From assembly GCA_003503355.1 (NCBI GenBank), contig DOCS01000176.1, positions 615-6,674 of the forward strand: a stretch of 6,060 bases of DNA, written 5' to 3'. The notes beneath the pieces are model-generated. The model saw only the letters and a list, made by a program, of their open reading frames with translations, was not told the DNA's origin and made no database searches. A program made the translations under genes and the position numbers. The stretch's first letter is position 1. Each line of letters begins with the position of its first letter. The DNA comes from Opitutia bacterium (lineage in GTDB: Bacteria; Verrucomicrobiota; Verrucomicrobiia; Opitutales; Coraliomargaritaceae). Positions 5,923-6,060 of this stretch are shown one piece after another.

Positions 5923-6060
5923 GAGGACCACGTCGCTATCATATTGAAACAATAGGGCGGTGAGGTCACGCCCCGGTTGTCGATAGTATTGAATAAAAGA
6001 GTCATAAAATTCATCTGGAATGAACGTATCGATCGCGCCGCCATCCGCGCCGTTGTATGT
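5905..6060 (-). CDS. Unrecognised protein, C-terminal 51 codons only
   Basis: On the minus strand a frame is open from the right edge to a TGA at 5905-5907. The visible product runs TYNGADGGAIDTFIPDEFYD, then SFIQYYRQPGRDLTALLFQY, and ends DSDVVLVYRRK. The composition is that of a real soluble protein end: alternating hydrophobic strands, a charged terminus and no low-complexity DNA. I do not recognise the family. A 'DVVLVYRR'-like end is seen in the soluble C-terminal parts of some membrane glycosyltransferases, but that is only a resemblance. The gene ends 57 nt before ppk2, in the same direction, so the two may be co-transcribed. A perfect inverted repeat surrounds its stop codon. Confidence 0.65.
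   Translation of the reverse strand, partial: TYNGADGGAIDTFIPDEFYDSFIQYYRQPGRDLTALLFQYDSDVVLVYRRK

Noticed and set aside
1..6060. CRISPR arrays, tRNA or rRNA genes
   Set aside because: No regular direct repeats and no tRNA- or rRNA-like sequence were seen on either strand.

Overview
The window comes from a bacterial chromosome of moderate GC (mid-50s per cent by eye). All convincing genes lie on the minus strand and are tightly packed. The organism cannot be fixed from the sequence. The gene content (a GT81 glucosyl-3-phosphoglycerate synthase operon and a class III-type PPK2), with clear Shine-Dalgarno sequences mostly absent, would fit a marine or halotolerant bacterium. Planctomycetota and Verrucomicrobiota are possibilities and a proteobacterium is not excluded. 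This is inference.

Layout, following minus-strand transcription from right to left: the C-terminal 51 codons of an unrecognised gene (5905-6060); a complete PPK2-family polyphosphate kinase (5029-5847); a decayed second copy of the PPK2 C-terminus with three in-frame stops, directly behind it (4792-4998); and a four-gene operon. In order the operon encodes an M20-peptidase-fold protein (3607-4773), glucosyl-3-phosphoglycerate synthase (2631-3614), a GT-B glycosyltransferase of the GT4 kind (1150-2634) and a HAD-superfamily hydrolase (251-1144). These four genes overlap by 8 nt, overlap by 4 nt (ATGA) and are separated by 5 nt, so they are almost certainly co-transcribed and translationally coupled. 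The left 250 bases hold no convincing gene. They contain a rightward (+ strand) terminator-like hairpin at about 80-114 and a start-less minus-strand coding-like stretch that may be a gene remnant.

The operon most plausibly makes glucosylglycerate or a larger glucosylglycerate-based compatible solute. GpgS joins glucose to 3-phosphoglycerate, the HAD protein could remove the phosphate, and the GT4 enzyme could add a second sugar, as in mannosylglucosylglycerate or glucosylglucosylglycerate. The M20-like protein has no obvious place in that pathway and appears to have lost the Glu-Glu catalytic pair of its family. It is the most interesting object in the window. PPK2 upstream may supply nucleotide phosphate from polyphosphate, but nothing shows that it belongs to the same transcription unit.
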